Under the pieces are notes generated by a model. That model did no database searches. It was not told where the DNA came from and saw nothing but the letters and a program-made list of their open reading frames with translations. Source: Clostridia bacterium (GTDB taxonomy: Bacteria > Bacillota > Clostridia > Christensenellales > CAG-1252). From it: DNA of 56,077 bases. The stretch is from assembly GCA_024685775.1 (NCBI GenBank), contig JAIKVL010000008.1:1-56077 (forward strand), given 5' to 3'. Shown here piece after piece: positions 26,866-35,735 of this stretch (its first letter is position 1; the number at the start of each line of letters is the position of its first letter). Made by a program: the position numbers and the translations under genes.

Positions 26866-27773
26866 GCTGCGATTTGAGGACGGATCTTTGCGGGATCGGA
26901 CTCGATAATCCCGTGATCCCCGCGAGCGGGACGTTCGGCTACGGCTACGAGTTCGCGGAACTGTACGACATCAATCTTCTCGGAACTTTCTCCTTTAAGG
27001 GGACGACGCTTTCCGAGCGGTTCGGCAATCCCACGCCGCGCATCGCGGAATGCGCGTCCGGTATGCTGAACGCGGTCGGGCTGCAAAACCCCGGCGTCCG
27101 AAAGGTCGTCTCGGAAGAACTTCCGAAACTCAAAAAAGTTTTTAACAAAAAGGTGATGGCGAACGTCAGCGGGTTCGGCGTCGAAGAGTACGTCGAGGTC
27201 TGTCGGATCCTCGACAAGGAAGAGCAGGTCGGTTGGCTCGAAGTAAACGTCTCCTGCCCGAACGTTCACGGCGGCGGGCTGAGCTTCGGGACCGATCCGA
27301 AGGTCGCGGCGGAAGTGACCCGCGAAGTGAAAAAGGTCACGACCAAACCCGTCATCATCAAACTTTCGCCCAACGTGACGGATATCACCGAGATCGCGAA
27401 AGCGGTCGAAGAAGCGGGCGCGGACGGCGTCTCTTTGATCAACACGCTCGTCGGAATGCGCCTCGATCTCCGTTCGCGGAAACCGATCCTGAAAAACGTG
27501 ACGGGCGGGCTTTCGGGCCCCGCGGTCTTCCCGATCGCGCTCAATATGGTGTATAAGACGAGCCGCGCGGTGAAGATCCCCGTGGTCGGTATGGGCGGCG
27601 TTTCGAGCGCGGAAGACGTCCTCGAAATGATTCTCGCGGGGGCGACGGCGGTCGAAGTCGGCGCGGCGAACCTCGTGGATCCGTTCGCGTCGAAAAGAAT
27701 CGTCGAGGATCTTCCGAAGGCGATGGAAAAATACGGAATTCGTTCCTTAAACGAAATAAGGGGGATGGCATAA
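26859..27773 (+). CDS. pyrD: Dihydroorotate dehydrogenase B, catalytic subunit
   Basis: Oxidises dihydroorotate to orotate with FMN; being type 1B it needs PyrK. The 304 residues include [25 protein letters not shown] with the catalytic Cys, and the FMN motifs [13 protein letters not shown] and [19 protein letters not shown]. The start overlaps pyrK, and the stop overlaps the pyrF start by one base. Confidence 0.96.
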   Translation: MVSCDLRTDLCGIGLDNPVIPASGTFGYGYEFAELYDINLLGTFSFKGTTLSERFGNPTPRIAECASGMLNAVGLQNPGVRKVVSEELPKLKKVFNKKVMANVSGFGVEEYVEVCRILDKEEQVGWLEVNVSCPNVHGGGLSFGTDPKVAAEVTREVKKVTTKPVIIKLSPNVTDITEIAKAVEEAGADGVSLINTLVGMRLDLRSRKPILKNVTGGLSGPAVFPIALNMVYKTSRAVKIPVVGMGGVSSAEDVLEMILAGATAVEVGAANLVDPFASKRIVEDLPKAMEKYGIRSLNEIRGMA

Positions 27774-28474
27774 TGGCAAAAGACGTTATCATAGCTTGCG
27801 ACTTTGACGGCGCGGAGAAAACGCTCGCGTTTTTGGATCTTTTCAAGGGGAGAAAACCCTTCGTCAAGATCGGGATGGAACTTTTCTATTCCGCAGGTCC
27901 CGAGATCGTTCGCGAGATCAAAAAAAGAGGGCACAAGGTGTTTTTGGATTTGAAACTGCACGATATTCCGAACACCGTAAAAAAGAGCATGGCGGTCCTT
28001 TCCTCGCTCGGCGCGGATATTTGCAATCTGCACGCTGCGGGAGCGACTGCGATGATGAAAGCCGCGATCGAGGGACTGACCCGCCCCGACGGAACGCGCC
28101 CGCTTCTGATCGCGGTCACGCAGCTGACCTCGACGGACGAAGAGACGATGCGCCGCGATCTCTTGATCGAAAAACCGATGGAAGAGGTCGTCCGTCATTA
28201 CGCTTTGACGGCGAAGAACGCGGGGTTGGACGGCGTCGTCTGCTCGCCGCTCGAAGCTGCCGCCGTCCATAAATCGTGCGGCGAGACCTTCTTGACGGTG
28301 ACCCCGGGCGTTCGCTTCGCGGACGGTGAAAAGGGCGATCAAAAGCGCGTAATGACCCCCGCGGAAGCGAGGAAAGCGGGCTCCGACTATATCGTTATGG
28401 GGCGCCCGATCACCGCGGCGGCGGATCCCGTGGCGGCGTATGAAAGAGCGATCAAAGAATTCTCAGAGGATTGA
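27773..28474 (+). CDS. pyrF: Orotidine 5'-phosphate decarboxylase
   Basis: Decarboxylates OMP to UMP, the last step of the pathway. The 233 residues form a TIM barrel with the catalytic array [13 protein letters not shown] (Asp-Lys-Asp), then TPGVRF and IVMGRPIT at the phosphate site. It shares one base with the pyrD stop codon. Confidence 0.95.
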   Translation: MAKDVIIACDFDGAEKTLAFLDLFKGRKPFVKIGMELFYSAGPEIVREIKKRGHKVFLDLKLHDIPNTVKKSMAVLSSLGADICNLHAAGATAMMKAAIEGLTRPDGTRPLLIAVTQLTSTDEETMRRDLLIEKPMEEVVRHYALTAKNAGLDGVVCSPLEAAAVHKSCGETFLTVTPGVRFADGEKGDQKRVMTPAEARKAGSDYIVMGRPITAAADPVAAYERAIKEFSED

Positions 28475-28486
28475 AAGGAGGAAATT

Positions 28487-29122
28487 ATGGACATTTCGAC
28501 ACAAGTTGCCAAAGCGTTATTATCGGTCAAGGCGGTCTTCTTCCGCCCGAACGAACCCTTTATTTGGGCGAGCGGCATCAAAAGCCCCGTCTATTGCGAT
28601 AACCGTCTGACCCTTTCCGCGCCCGAGATCCGTCTCATCGTGGAGAACGGGCTTGCGGAAACCGTAAAAAGAGAGTATCCCGAAGCGGAGATTCTGATGG
28701 GGACTTCGACCGCCGGCATCGCGCACGCCGCGATCACCGCGCACCTTTTGGGGCTTCCGATGGGGTACGTCCGCTCGGGAGCGAAGGATCACGGCAGACA
28801 AAACCGCATCGAAGGAAAGCTTGAAAAAGGGCAAAAGACCGTCGTCATCGAGGATTTGATCTCGACGGGCGGCAGCGTCATCGACACGGTCGAAGCGCTT
28901 CGAGAAGCGGGCGCGGACGTCCTCGGCGTCGCGAGTATCTTTACCTACGGAATGCAAAAAGGGCTGGATCGCTTGGCGGCGGCGAACGTCAAGAACGTCT
29001 CTTTGACGAATTTCGACGCGATCGCGAAGGTCGCCGCGGAAGAAGGCTATATCGGCGAGAGCGATATCGCGCGCTTGATCGCCTTCCGCAACAACCCGTC
29101 CGACGAAAGATGGATCCATTAA
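28487..29122 (+). CDS. pyrE: Orotate phosphoribosyltransferase
   Basis: Joins orotate to PRPP to give OMP. The 211 residues include the substrate segment WASGIKSPVYCDNR and the PRPP loop TVVIEDLISTGGSVIDTVEAL. A GAAAGGAGG site precedes the ATG. It follows pyrF by 12 bases. Confidence 0.96.
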   Translation: MDISTQVAKALLSVKAVFFRPNEPFIWASGIKSPVYCDNRLTLSAPEIRLIVENGLAETVKREYPEAEILMGTSTAGIAHAAITAHLLGLPMGYVRSGAKDHGRQNRIEGKLEKGQKTVVIEDLISTGGSVIDTVEALREAGADVLGVASIFTYGMQKGLDRLAAANVKNVSLTNFDAIAKVAAEEGYIGESDIARLIAFRNNPSDERWIH

Positions 29123-29131
29123 GGTAAGGTT

Positions 29132-30223
29132 ATGAGAAGTCTGATCGATATTTGCGATTTTTCCCGTGAGGAGATCAACGAGTTGATCTCCGTCGCCACG
29201 GATATCATCGACCGCCCCGAAAAGTACGCGGAAGCCTGCAAGGGGAAAAAAATCGCGACCCTCTTTTTCGAGCCGTCCACGAGGACGCGCCTTTCGTTTG
29301 AAGCGGCGATGTATGAGCTCGGCGGAAACGTCCTGCCCGTCCCGGGAGAACAGCTGTCTTCGGCGGCGAAAGGGGAAAGCGTCGCGGACACCGTGCGCGT
29401 GATTTCGTCCTACGCCGATATCATCGCGATGCGCTCGCCCAAGGAAGGCGCGGCGTTCGTCGCGGCGGAAAGCGCGTTCGTCCCGATCATAAACGCGGGC
29501 GACGGCGGGCATTGCCACCCGACGCAGACTCTCGCGGATCTCTTTACGATCTATCGCGAAAAGGGATCCTTCGACAATCTGACCGTCGGTTTTTGCGGCG
29601 ATTTGAAGTACGGCAGAACCGTCCATTCCCTGATCACCGCGCTTTCCCGCTATCAAAATATCAAGATCGTCCTGATCTCGCCCGAGGAACTTAAACTTCC
29701 GAATTACGTCAAGATCGGCGTAATCGAGAAGTCGGGAATGGCGTGTGAAGAGACGACCGATCTCGAAGGCGCGATCCCGTCGCTCGATATCCTCTATATG
29801 ACGAGGATCCAGCAGGAGCGTTTCGACGATCGCGCGGAGTACGAGCGCTTGAAAGACGCCTACGTCCTGACGGCGGAAAAGATGAAAGCCGCGAAGAAGG
29901 ACGCTTGCGTGATGCACCCGCTCCCGAGGGTAAACGAGATCAGCGTCAAGGTCGATTCCGACCCGCGCGCCTGCTATTTCAAGCAAGTCGAGAACGGAAA
30001 ATATATCCGTATGGCGCTTATTCTGAAACTTTTGGAAGAGGTGAAAAAGAATCCCGTTCGGGAAGATCTTCTCGCGGGATTCGAAGTTTTCGAGGGAGAA
30101 ACGCCTTGCGAGAACCCGCGCTGCATTTCTCGGACGGAGCAGGAGTTGCCGCGGCTTTTCAAGGTCGTCGATCGCGCGGCGAATATTTGCAGGTGCGTGT
30201 ATTGCGAAAAACGCAAAAGATAG
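29132..30223 (+). CDS. pyrB: Aspartate carbamoyltransferase fused to a PyrI-type zinc finger
   Basis: Makes carbamoyl aspartate. Residues 1 to about 310 are a full catalytic chain: FFEPSTRTRLSFE for carbamoyl phosphate, GDGGHCHPTQTLAD, and CVMHPLPRVNEI for aspartate. The protein then continues for some 50 residues into a segment like the zinc domain of the separate regulatory chain PyrI. Cys326, Cys331, Cys355 and Cys358 have spacing C-x4-C-x23-C-x2-C, identical to E. coli PyrI. The nucleotide-binding part of PyrI is absent. The finger may help trimers pack without allosteric nucleotide control, which is an inference. Last gene of the pyr operon. Confidence 0.93.
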   Translation: MRSLIDICDFSREEINELISVATDIIDRPEKYAEACKGKKIATLFFEPSTRTRLSFEAAMYELGGNVLPVPGEQLSSAAKGESVADTVRVISSYADIIAMRSPKEGAAFVAAESAFVPIINAGDGGHCHPTQTLADLFTIYREKGSFDNLTVGFCGDLKYGRTVHSLITALSRYQNIKIVLISPEELKLPNYVKIGVIEKSGMACEETTDLEGAIPSLDILYMTRIQQERFDDRAEYERLKDAYVLTAEKMKAAKKDACVMHPLPRVNEISVKVDSDPRACYFKQVENGKYIRMALILKLLEEVKKNPVREDLLAGFEVFEGETPCENPRCISRTEQELPRLFKVVDRAANICRCVYCEKRKR

Positions 30224-30271
30224 CGGGCGAGGATAAACGAGCGTCTGCTTTGTTTACGGATTTCGAATCGC

Positions 30272-30320
30272 GCAGTTGCGTATAAAGGAGTACGCGCCTG
30301 CGCGATTTTTCATCGAGCCT
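30272..30320 (+). terminator. Terminator of the pyr operon, hairpin-repeat family member 1
   Basis: TCGCGCAG and CTGCGCGA enclose an inner hairpin region ending in GTACGCGC and are followed by TTTTT. The same region, including GGAGTACGCGCCT and TCGAGCCTC, recurs in the 43099 tandem repeat. Confidence 0.7.
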
Positions 30321-30387
30321 CAGAGCTGCGACCCTTCTCCGCGCCCGTTTACGGCGCGTAACGGAGAATTCATTTTTTAATATCAAA

Positions 30388-30432
30388 ACACGCAGGAACG
30401 TGGGTTAAGGTACGCGCCTGCGTGTTTTTCCA
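30388..30432 (+). terminator. Second hairpin terminator, family member 2
   Basis: ACACGCAGG and CCTGCGTGT form a 9-bp stem followed by TTTTT. The 3' arm again carries GGTACGCGCCTGCG, so it is a diverged copy of the hairpin at 30272. The stems differ but keep pairing. Confidence 0.7.
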
Positions 30433-30471
30433 TGTCGCGCGTCCGCGCTCATTTCGACGTCTATGTGTCGC

Positions 30472-32376
30472 TCAGTTTCTTCTCGGCGGTTGTCCCTGCA
30501 TACCTCCGCGACCACCGTCTCCGACGGAGCCTCCCGGGGCGCCCATTGCGCTGCTCGTCCCCGTCGTCGCGGTGAGCGTTACGCTTGCCGTTCCGTAGGA
30601 AAGAGTGTAGCTTCCCGCCGTCATCTCGGGCGTACTGATCAAGAGATTTTGGCAGTTTTTCCGAGCGACGAAGCTCAGGATCGTTTTCCCGGAGCCGTCT
30701 TTAAGCGTAACGGTTTCGCCCGCGGCGATCGAGACGTTCGCGGTGACTTTGTACTGCGTCGAACCGACGGGGTCCATCGATTCGCGGCAAGTCGTAAGGA
30801 CGGTCCCGCCCGAAATCGTGGTTCCGGTTTCGCTGTCCAGCGCGGAATTTCCGCCGTTTTCGGGGCCGAACACCGTAACCGCTCCGCCTGCGATCAGGAG
30901 CTTTCCGTTGCTGTCCAAGCCGTCGCCTGAGCAAGTGACCGTGACTGTCCCGTTCGTGATCAAGATGGAATTCGCCACGTCTTTGAGATCCGCGTTCGCC
31001 GCGTTGATTCCGTCGTCCGTCGCGGTAACGCTTACGCTCCCGCCCGAGATTTCCACCGCCGCGCCTTCGATCCCTTCGTAAGACTTCGAGACGGTGATCG
31101 AACCGCCCGTGATCTTGACGAGGCGCTCGGCGTGGAGCCCGTCGTCGCCCGAAGAGACGCCGATCTCGCCGCCTTCGATCAAAAGATTTCCTTCGCTGTG
31201 GATCGCGTCGTCATTCGAATCGAGCGAGAAGACGCCGCCCGTTATGACGATCGCATAGCCCGCGTCGAAAGTCGCGGGATAGGCGGTCTCGGATCCGTCT
31301 TCGGCTTCGATAAAGATTCCGCTGACTTTGATCGCTTTCCCGTCCGCGGCGTCGGAACTTCTTTCCGTTACGGTCGTCGGCGCGCCGCCGTTCGTCCGGA
31401 TCGTGATGAGATCGTCGCCGCCGTTCGCGATGTACAGACCGTTATTTGCGCAGATCCCGTCGTCCGTCGCCGTTAAAGTAAGCGAGGTGTGTTCGAGGTA
31501 AATGAATCCCGCCGTTTGATCCGCGGCGTAAGCGATGGCTTCCTCTTCCGTTTCGGGTTCGAGATCGGTTTTAATGGCGTCGTTCCCCGCCGTAACGGTG
31601 ACGTTCGCGCCTTTCATAAGGATCGCGTTGTCCGCTTTGATCCCGTTTTTAACCGCCGTGACGCGAAGCGTCGCGTCCAAGACGGTCAGCGTGTCTTTGA
31701 CTTTGATCCCGCTTGCGTCCTCTCCGATCGCGGTCACGGTCAGCGTCCCCGCGCCGTTTACGGTAAGCGAGCATTTTTTTGCTTGGATCGCCGCGCCGTC
31801 TCCGTCCGCCGCCGTGTCGCCCGCGCTGTCGGAGACCTCGTTGATCGTGCCGTCCGCGATCGTCAGAATCCTGAGGTCGCTCGATTGTTTAAAGACGATC
31901 GCCGCCGCGGTTTGCGAGTCCGTCGTCTTGATCGTCGCTCCGTTCAGGACGATGCGAACCGTGCCTTCGACGTTTTTCGCGACCTCGACCGCGCCGTTCA
32001 GCGTCCCGGAGAGGACGAAGGTTCCCGCGGTTTGAATGGTCAGGACGCTCTTTTTGAAAGCCGTTCCGTTCGGCGCGTTTTCCTCGGTCAGGGCGGAAAG
32101 GTCGATCTCGATCGCGCCTTCTTCCGAGACGTTCGCGACCGCTTGCGCCTCCGAGACGGAGACGAATTCCGCCGAGAGATAATCCGCCGAGGACGCTTCG
32201 GAAGCGACGCTCGTTACTTCGTCGTTTGCCGCGCGAAGCTCTTCTTCCGTGACGGAAGAATGCGCCTCGCTTCCTCCCGAAGCGGAATCGATCTGCGTCG
32301 CGGGGACGGAGCAAGCCGTCGCAAAAAGGGCGATAAAGGTTAAAATCGCGATAAGAAGAATGCTTGTTTTTTTCAT
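30472..32376 (-). CDS. Cthe_2159-type carbohydrate-binding lipoprotein
   Basis: This 634-residue protein has a signal peptide with lipobox LFATAC (Cys22). It then forms a long right-handed beta-helix made of repeats such as ISGGSVSVTATDDGINAAN, ITGGSITVSKSYEGIEG and EIGVSSGDDGLHAE. The recurring DDG(I/L) turns match the Cthe_2159/DUF4353 family, described as calcium- and polysaccharide-binding. A Gly/Pro/Arg-rich tail ends it. It lies downstream of a two-component system on the same strand but has its own promoter, carrying the same response-regulator boxes as the regulator gene. An AGGAGGAACC site precedes the ATG. It is probably a surface protein expressed on demand of that system. Confidence 0.85.
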   Translation of the reverse strand: MKKTSILLIAILTFIALFATACSVPATQIDSASGGSEAHSSVTEEELRAANDEVTSVASEASSADYLSAEFVSVSEAQAVANVSEEGAIEIDLSALTEENAPNGTAFKKSVLTIQTAGTFVLSGTLNGAVEVAKNVEGTVRIVLNGATIKTTDSQTAAAIVFKQSSDLRILTIADGTINEVSDSAGDTAADGDGAAIQAKKCSLTVNGAGTLTVTAIGEDASGIKVKDTLTVLDATLRVTAVKNGIKADNAILMKGANVTVTAGNDAIKTDLEPETEEEAIAYAADQTAGFIYLEHTSLTLTATDDGICANNGLYIANGGDDLITIRTNGGAPTTVTERSSDAADGKAIKVSGIFIEAEDGSETAYPATFDAGYAIVITGGVFSLDSNDDAIHSEGNLLIEGGEIGVSSGDDGLHAERLVKITGGSITVSKSYEGIEGAAVEISGGSVSVTATDDGINAANADLKDVANSILITNGTVTVTCSGDGLDSNGKLLIAGGAVTVFGPENGGNSALDSETGTTISGGTVLTTCRESMDPVGSTQYKVTANVSIAAGETVTLKDGSGKTILSFVARKNCQNLLISTPEMTAGSYTLSYGTASVTLTATTGTSSAMGAPGGSVGDGGRGGMQGQPPRRN

Positions 32377-32408
32377 AAAAGGTTCCTCCTTTGTCTTTTT
32401 TCGATTTC

Positions 32409-32441
32409 AGTATGACGGTTGAAACTTAAACGAGACTTAAA
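32409..32441 (-). promoter_or_regulatory. Response-regulator box and -10 for the Cthe_2159 lipoprotein
   Basis: Two direct repeats ACTTAAA (+ strand 32424-32430 and 32435-32441) with an 11-base period lie nine bases above a minus-strand -10 CATACT (32409-32414). They take the place of a -35. The arrangement is typical of OmpR/PhoB-type activation. The same geometry occurs at 34474-34506. Confidence 0.75.
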
Positions 32442-32454
32442 CGGCGAAAAAAAA

Positions 32455-32500
32455 ATAAAAAAAAAGAATCTTTATTCACGCGGGAACAAAGATTCCTTTT
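32455..32500 (-). terminator. Terminator after the histidine kinase gene
   Basis: On the minus strand GAATCTTT...AAAGATTC is followed by a long T-rich run. It separates the kinase transcript from the lipoprotein promoter. Confidence 0.8.
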
Positions 32501-32521
32501 CGAAAACGTAGGGGGAAGCCG

Positions 32522-33754
32522 TCAGGCGAGGGGAAGGGTCAGGCGAAACAGGATCTCCGAGCCGTCCGATTCGCAAGCCGCTTCGCCGCCGTTTCCTTCC
32601 AGCGTGGATTTTACGACGGCAAGTCCGATCCCGTGCCCGCCCGTCTCTTTGCTGCGGGAAACGTCCGGGCGGTAAAAGCGTTCGAACAGTTCGGGGTGAT
32701 TTCCTTTCGGGAAAGACGCGGCGTTTCTTTCTTCGAGAACGGCGCGGTTTCCTTCTTTCCGTAGGGACAGGCGGATCTCTTCGCCTTCCGCGTATTTTAC
32801 GGCGTTATCCAAAAGAAGGGCAACGGCGCGGCGGATCATTTCTTCATTCGCGACGACTTTGATCGGCGCGAGGTCGAGGAGGATCTTCTTTTTCGCCACG
32901 AGAGCCGCGTTCTCAAAGGTTTTCGCGACCTCTTCCGCGGCGACGTCGAGCTCGAACGGTGCTTTTTCGAAAGCCGCGTCCGCTTCGTCCATCTTGGAGA
33001 GATAGACGAGTTCTTTCGTCAGGTTGCCGAGTTTTTGCGCTTGCTCCTTGATGGAATTCAGCCAGACGTTCTCTTCGCCGATCTCCATTTCGAGAAGCTC
33101 CGCGTTCGCGCCGATGACGGTCAGCGGCGTTTTCAGCTCGTGACCGGCGTCCGTAATAAAGCGTTTTTGTTTTTGATAGCTTTCTTCGACGGGGGCGAGC
33201 GCTTTTTTGGAAAGTAAGAGGATAAACAAGGCGATGACGCCGAGCCCGACCGCCGTTATGATCGCGCTTGAAAGAATGAACGCGCGCGTAGAGGAAATCT
33301 CTTTTTCGCAATCGAGGAAGATATAATGCGTTCCGCTTTCCGTTCGTTCTTTTTTGTAGCGGTAGTTTCCGACGAAGCCTTTCGCGCTCTTCGCCTTCTT
33401 TACGAAAGCGTCGAGGTCGGATTCGGAAACGAACGCGATACGATCGAGGTTATAAGAGATCACCTTTCCTTCCGCGTCCGTCTCGATCGTAAAATACCGA
33501 GCCGCGAACGCCGTTTCGTTCGGGAGCCCTTTGGGCGGCTGCCGAGATTCGTTCGGGGCGGACGGAGCGCCTTTCGACGGATCGAAAAAGGGCTCGGCGC
33601 TCCCTCGTTGCTCGATAAAAGCGATCTCGTCGTCGGCTTTTGCCCGCATATTCAAAGCGTTCGCGACGTCGATCCCCGCGACGATCACGAGGATGACCGA
33701 AGCGACCACGGCAAGCGCGATCGTGATAAATCTTTTTCGAAGTTTTTTGATCAT
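32522..33754 (-). CDS. Sensor histidine kinase
   Basis: This 410-residue kinase has membrane segments at about 9-29 and 158-181, with an extracytoplasmic sensor region of about 125 residues between them. It then has the HisKA box ITDAGHELKTPL (phosphoacceptor His205) and a HATPase domain with an N box (LLDNAVKYAEG) and GHGIGLAVVKS near the end. The start at 33754 overlaps the response regulator stop by four bases (ATGA); the frame stays open upstream but has no ribosome site there. It pairs with the regulator upstream. The signal is unknown. Confidence 0.92.
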   Translation of the reverse strand: MIKKLRKRFITIALAVVASVILVIVAGIDVANALNMRAKADDEIAFIEQRGSAEPFFDPSKGAPSAPNESRQPPKGLPNETAFAARYFTIETDAEGKVISYNLDRIAFVSESDLDAFVKKAKSAKGFVGNYRYKKERTESGTHYIFLDCEKEISSTRAFILSSAIITAVGLGVIALFILLLSKKALAPVEESYQKQKRFITDAGHELKTPLTVIGANAELLEMEIGEENVWLNSIKEQAQKLGNLTKELVYLSKMDEADAAFEKAPFELDVAAEEVAKTFENAALVAKKKILLDLAPIKVVANEEMIRRAVALLLDNAVKYAEGEEIRLSLRKEGNRAVLEERNAASFPKGNHPELFERFYRPDVSRSKETGGHGIGLAVVKSTLEGNGGEAACESDGSEILFRLTLPLA

Positions 33755-34422
33755 AGTAACTCCAAGGCGTAGCCCGCGTTTCGGATCGCCTTGATCTGGA
33801 CGTTCGCGTGAAGCGCGGCGAGTTTTTTGCGAAGATACGCGATATAGACCCAAACGACGCCGATCTCGCTGTCGCTGTCGTATCCCCAAATCTTTTCCAT
33901 AAAGCGATCCGCCGAGACGACTTGCCCCGGCGCGCTCATCAGCATTTCCAGCATTTGGAATTCCTTATTCGTCAAACGCGTTTCGCCCTCTTCCGTCGTA
34001 AGAAAATACGTCGAACGCGAAAGCTTGCAATTTCCGAACGTCAAGTCGGAGTCGACGCTTGTCGTCAGTCTGCGCGTGATCGCGCGAACGCGCGCCAAAA
34101 GTTCTTTGGCGGAGAAGGGCTTGGTCAGATAATCGTCCGCGCCGCTGTCCAATCCGAGGATGCGATCGTCGATCTCCGATTTCGCGGTCAGGATCAAGAC
34201 GGGGAGGGTCTTTCCCGCTTTGCGAATGGTTTTGAGGACGGTGATCCCGTCCGCTTTCGGCATCATGACGTCGAGCACGGCGCAGTCGTAAGATCCCTCG
34301 GTCAGATAGACGATGGCGTCCGCTCCGTCGAAAACGGAGTCCACGGAATAATTGTTTTTGGTAAAGAGCGCGACGAGGGCGCGATTCAGATCCCGTTCGT
34401 CTTCCGCGAGTAAGATGCGCAT
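33751..34422 (-). CDS. OmpR/PhoB-family response regulator
   Basis: This 223-residue regulator has a receiver domain with acidic pocket AEDE, phosphoacceptor Asp51 in VLDVMMPKADG and Lys in YLTKPFS. A winged-helix DNA-binding domain follows (LTNKEFQMLEMLMSAPGQVVS, VVWVYIAYLRKKL). The start at 34422 has GGAGGGATTC; an upstream extension has no such support. Its own promoter and that of the Cthe_2159 lipoprotein share a pair of ACTTAAA repeats, so it probably activates itself and that gene. Confidence 0.93.
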   Translation of the reverse strand: MRILLAEDERDLNRALVALFTKNNYSVDSVFDGADAIVYLTEGSYDCAVLDVMMPKADGITVLKTIRKAGKTLPVLILTAKSEIDDRILGLDSGADDYLTKPFSAKELLARVRAITRRLTTSVDSDLTFGNCKLSRSTYFLTTEEGETRLTNKEFQMLEMLMSAPGQVVSADRFMEKIWGYDSDSEIGVVWVYIAYLRKKLAALHANVQIKAIRNAGYALELL

Positions 34423-34473
34423 GAATCCCTCCTTCGATCGGATCTCAACCCGATCTTTTTTTATTATATCACG

Positions 34474-34506
34474 ATTATAAGCCAGAAAACTTAAATAAAA
34501 CTTAAA
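34474..34506 (-). promoter_or_regulatory. Autoregulatory box and -10 of the response regulator gene
   Basis: ACTTAAA repeats at 34489-34495 and 34500-34506 (period 11) lie nine bases above a perfect minus-strand TATAAT (34474-34479). Repeat sequence, period and distance all match the lipoprotein promoter at 32409-32441. Confidence 0.75.
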
Positions 34507-34614
34507 AAATCGATCGGACGCGCGGCGCGGCGCGCATGGCGACCCGAATCGAGGCGCGTGGCGAAAAAATGCCGATCCGTTCGCCGTTTTCGAAGGGTTT
34601 TCTTTCGGGCGTCG

Positions 34615-34643
34615 TTGACTTTTCGATCGAGATTTTCTATAAT
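34615..34643 (+). promoter_or_regulatory. Promoter of the mscS gene
   Basis: TTGACT (34615-34620), a 17-base spacer and TATAAT (34638-34643), followed by an AAAAAGGAG ribosome site. Confidence 0.85.
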
Positions 34644-34675
34644 GGAATGCGGAGAATTTCAAAAAGGAGTTTTTT

Positions 34676-35725
34676 ATGAAAATCCTCGAAAATACCAAGA
34701 GTTATTTTAAGAACTTCAAACTGTCCGCGGACTTTTTGATCAAGGCGTTCGCGTATGCGGTGCTGATCGCGTATATCGTCTTGATGGCGTTCGGCAAGTT
34801 TTTCTTCTCGCCGATGAATTCGTTCTGGCGCAGCTTGAACTTTTTCCTGAAAGCGGGCGTCTATAACGTCCCGATCCGAATCGCGAGTTATATCGTCTTT
34901 TTCCTCGGATCGAGTTTTATCATTCGGGTCTTGTTGAGGCTCGTCGCGATCCCGCTCCATAAAGGCAAAGCGATCGTGGATATCCTTTGCAGCTTGATCA
35001 AATATGCGGCGGTCATCGTCCTCGTGTTCTTCGTCTTGAAGACACTCGGCGTGGACACGAAGGCGATCTTGACCGGTATCGGGATCTTGGGATTGGTCGT
35101 CGGTCTCGGCGCGCAACCGTTGATCGCGGATATTATCGCGGGATTGTTCATCGTCTTCGAAAAGGTCTTTGAGATCGGCGATATCATCGTCGTGGACGGC
35201 TTCCGCGGGACGGTCAAAGAGATCGGCATCCGCACGACGCAGATCGTGGATATCGGCGGTAACGTCAAGATCATCAATAACGCCGATTTGAAGACGGTCA
35301 TCAACATGACGAACCAGCTTTCTCTCGCGATCTGCGATATCGGCATCGAGTACGGCGAGTCGCTCGAAAGGGTGGAATCGATCTTGAAAGCGAACCTGCC
35401 CGCGATCAAAGAAGCGATCCCCGACATCAAAGAAGGTCCCTTCTACAAAGGCGTTTCGGAGCTTGCCGATTCCGCCGTCGTCATTCGCTTCGTCGCGAAC
35501 TGCGTCGAGGACGTGAAATACCAAGTCGAAAGGGATATGAATCGCCAGTTCAAACTTTTGTTTGATAAAAACAACATCAACATTCCGTTCCCGCAAGTCG
35601 TCGTCAATCAGCCGAATTCTTTTGCGGACGTGACGAAGAAGCAAAAGCGCGACGCGGAAAAATTCGTGGAAGAGCAGAAAGAGCTTTCGAAAGGACTTGC
35701 GGACGGAGACGTCAACGATATTTGA
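34676..35725 (+). CDS. mscS: Small-conductance mechanosensitive channel (MscS family)
   Basis: MscS opens on membrane tension and protects against osmotic downshock. The 349-residue protein has hydrophobic segments near residues 20-45, 60-85 and 100-125. The pore-helix region is GIGILGLVVGLGAQPLIADIIAGLFIVFE, followed by the beta domain (FEIGDIIVVDGFRGTVKEIGIRTTQI) and a C-terminal cytosolic domain. The tail after about residue 310 is charged. A large surface protein gene begins 10 bases downstream and shares the transcript. Confidence 0.93.
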   Translation: MKILENTKSYFKNFKLSADFLIKAFAYAVLIAYIVLMAFGKFFFSPMNSFWRSLNFFLKAGVYNVPIRIASYIVFFLGSSFIIRVLLRLVAIPLHKGKAIVDILCSLIKYAAVIVLVFFVLKTLGVDTKAILTGIGILGLVVGLGAQPLIADIIAGLFIVFEKVFEIGDIIVVDGFRGTVKEIGIRTTQIVDIGGNVKIINNADLKTVINMTNQLSLAICDIGIEYGESLERVESILKANLPAIKEAIPDIKEGPFYKGVSELADSAVVIRFVANCVEDVKYQVERDMNRQFKLLFDKNNINIPFPQVVVNQPNSFADVTKKQKRDAEKFVEEQKELSKGLADGDVNDI

Positions 35726-35735
35726 TCGGTAAACG

